Assembly (NCBI GenBank): GCA_932521035.1
Contig: OW051497.1
Coordinates: 1,302,001 to 1,366,000, forward strand
DNA length: 64,000 bases
Reading direction: 5' to 3'
From: Oscheius dolichura
Lineage: Eukaryota; Nematoda; Chromadorea; Rhabditida; Rhabditidae
A program made the position numbers and the translations under genes. The notes under the pieces are model-generated. The model searched no databases and was not told the origin of the DNA. It was given only the letters and a program-made list of their open reading frames with translations. This document shows positions 61,501 to 64,000 of this stretch, piece after piece (position 1 is the first letter of the stretch; each line of letters begins with the position of its first letter).

Positions 61501-64000
61501 TCCCTGTTGGTAATCAAGAACGTTTATCGAACTGCTATATCTGCCATTTAGGATTTGTCGATAGCAGCCATGCGTATTTCGTAGAGCTCCTCACCGAGGG
61601 AGACACTGTAGTCGCAGAAGTTCATGTCCTGAAGAAGAAGTTTTCCCGTTTAAAAACTATAAATACCGTGTAGCACTCAGCAGCTGAGAATCCGTCAGCC
61701 ATTTCGACGACATTGTATACCCAATTAGGGCGGGCAACTTGGTATTGCAGAGTACGGGCTATGGCCTGAAAGGATCAAATAGTTCTGTACAGTAAATACC
61801 CACAGCAGCACTATGATTAGTAACTTTCTTGACGGCTGTGTTAATGTCAGAACGAAGCTCGGGATCCAAACAACACAAGGCATCCCCATCATCGTCATGA
61901 CTGCTGGTTCCTAAAAGACCCCTGTTTTCTGTTCTTCTTCTGCTTACTTGATTGAGCACGAGTCTTGCGTTCCGCATAAGACATTACACGACGTTGAGAC
62001 TTCGCGAGCAGAGGATTGGCAAGGTTCACCTATTATTGGGCTAATCTAGCTAAATAAGACCGACCTTGAAGTTCTGGTTAACGAAGGCCGTATTGAGGCA
62101 GGCTTCCCAACAGAAGTACTGGTCATTTGGAGCAACACCGGTTGTGGCGAAATCATTGGCTCCGTCAACTACGCAAGATGACCAAGTACCGGACTCATGT
62201 CTACAGACTGAAAATTCTATTTTTATACCCAGTGGGGTGATTCCAACTTACAGTCGGAGAGAACCACGGCTGCGCAGATGCTCCCCAAAATGACGGCTGT
62301 CTTCAGCATCACTAAAAAAGGACTTTAATCATTTTGTATTAAGTATCTTAATGAGAAAAGAAAACCACGAAGTTTCGTTGAACCGGGCGAAGCAACAAAA
62401 TGGAAGCAGCTCTCCTTATCTCAAAAAGTACAGCTTCTTCATCGTAGGGATGACAAGGGAGCAGAAAAGCCGATCGACTTTTTGTAGCTGATAAAAAGTA
62501 AGGGTATTTAGATTAGGATCCGATGATGTGGACACATAAAAGCTCAAATTTTACTGATATAGAGCAAGCTAGAAGCAGCCACAAGATCAAGCTGGAGATT
62601 ATTACCGTTTAACCGCCAACGGGGCACTGTTAGTTTGCTCTAGATCGGTGGCTTGCCTGTTTTCTTGGATTCGTGGCATCATATTTCACTTTTAATCGCA
62701 TTAGTTTTTATCGGTTACTCGCTGATCGGATTAGCTGCTCCCTTGTAAGCATTACCATTGATGATGGGGCTCTACTTCTCGAGATAACGGAGGTACTGCC
62801 CTCTCTTTTTGTTGCTTCTTCTTGCCCTCAGTACAGGGTCTTTCTCTATTCCGTTTTACCTTAAAAAGTTGTATACTTTCAGGTATGAGACAATTTATCA
62901 TTGGTGCAATCCTGATCGCAATTGCTGCGGCTCAGTCCGATGGACAGGGAGGGTGGTGTAAGTCTAACCCACTGCTTCTTTCTCATATCATTTTCAGTCT
63001 GCAACTATACTGCCCGTGGAGACGAAGTCGTGGAGAACGCTGTCCCTATCTATGACTTCCGTACTTCAGGAAACAATGCCACACAGTAAGTTTAGTCAGC
63101 GAGAATATTCCCGGCAAAACTCAAAGGGGGCCCTCCAGATTCCAGCTTATAATCCATCAGCTTAGCACACTTTATAGAAAAAACTGGTGTATTGCCTACT
63201 GTGCTGACCGAACTTCTCTCAAGGGTACCGTCCGCTTCGAACCGTACAAAAAAACTATGGGTAAACTGCGTTACTTCCACAGTTTTCAAACCCGGCACAG
63301 CTAACGAAAACTGTTTGAATTTCAGTTCCATCCCGTTTCACAAGGCTTGTTGATCTCTATAAAGGCGGTCGTACAGCCTACAAATCTGTGAAAGGCGCTG
63401 CTCTCCAGAAGCTGGACAACCAAGACGAATTCTGCCCTGATCAGACTGTTTCGTCTACAATTGATGCCGTCTTTAGTAAATACAACAATATCGACGATTA
63501 TGCACAACAACTGGCATACTATGTCAACAGGCCACAATGGGCATTCTTGGTCTATGAGGTTAGATTTTATAGAACACGGGTCTACTCTTTCAGCTGGTCC
63601 CCGACGCTTCTGGTCTCATCTCGACCGAAAACGCTCCTGAAGACGAAAACTTCTGTATGAAGACTGTGGAAAAGGTGAATTCACCCTCAAAATAGATTAT
63701 GTTACTCGGTATTCAGGGAGAAGATATGTTCCAGGTCTTCTCTGGTTACGTAGCAAACTAAGACGGTGAGAATGGCAAAGGGATAATAAATATCATTTGC
63801 TTATTTCAAGACACAGCAATTTAACTGATAGTTTTGGGATCAAAACTGGTCTGACATTGACTCATGAGCGATTAATTAGGGATACTGTAATGAGGTCCTA
63901 TTTATTAGGAGCAATAGGACAAAAACAAAGTCGAAACGAAGATATTCTTTATGGTACACATGCTCTTGATCTTGAAACGGCAAACAACCCCGAGGCATCT

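Overview
The window is nuclear DNA of a nematode. The evidence is a major sperm protein (MSP) exon, a tandem family of secreted ShK (SXC) proteins, a Str-superfamily chemoreceptor, F-box genes, introns mostly of 26-60 bases, T-rich acceptors placed directly before start codons as in spliced-leader trans-splicing, TTAGGC-type hexamers, and BEL/Pao and MITE-type repeats. I cannot name the species. All multi-exon models were spliced by eye; reading frames were checked across every junction of the main genes.

Layout. 1-6940: 3' part of a BEL/Pao LTR retrotransposon whose single frame runs gag-protease-RT-RNase H-integrase-envelope, followed by a probable 3' LTR. 7388-7966: two orphan exons of a P5-type ATPase. 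8751-15159: a large palindrome. Two arms of 2,129 bases, identical wherever I compared them, carry convergent copies of a receptor L-domain gene; the central 2.15 kb differs, and the left copy has lost, in frame, the part that encodes the membrane span. 15547-22446: five intronless ShK genes on the minus strand (one is a pseudogene), interrupted by a foldback element, a 5'-truncated LTR element and a macro-domain reading frame. 23-27.4 kb: acyltransferase relic and two F-box-type genes in opposite orientation, then an intron-containing tRNA-Arg candidate. 28468-31034: a complete 11-exon peroxisomal acyl-CoA oxidase. 32-34 kb and 39.8-40.7 kb: related dispersed repeats with pol III-like boxes, one with a MITE inserted. 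36816-37864: a five-exon gene for a basic, probably nuclear protein.

38175-41987: two intron-rich ShK genes in which every ShK domain is split at the same place, in contrast with the intronless copies 16 kb away. 43.5-50.1 kb: relics (secreted protein, astacin), a foldback element, a MITE and an eight-exon gene of unknown function. 51-57 kb: MSP relic, a G21 run, a 564-base direct duplication and more repeats. 57.9-58.6 kb: decayed WD-like exons. 60113-61306: a complete seven-transmembrane chemoreceptor. 61548-63761: two paralogous secreted-protein genes arranged head to head.

There is no operon-like pathway here. The theme is a fast-evolving accessory region of secreted and surface proteins (ShK, L-domain, chemoreceptor, small cysteine proteins) mixed with mobile DNA, around one housekeeping-type metabolic gene (acyl-CoA oxidase).
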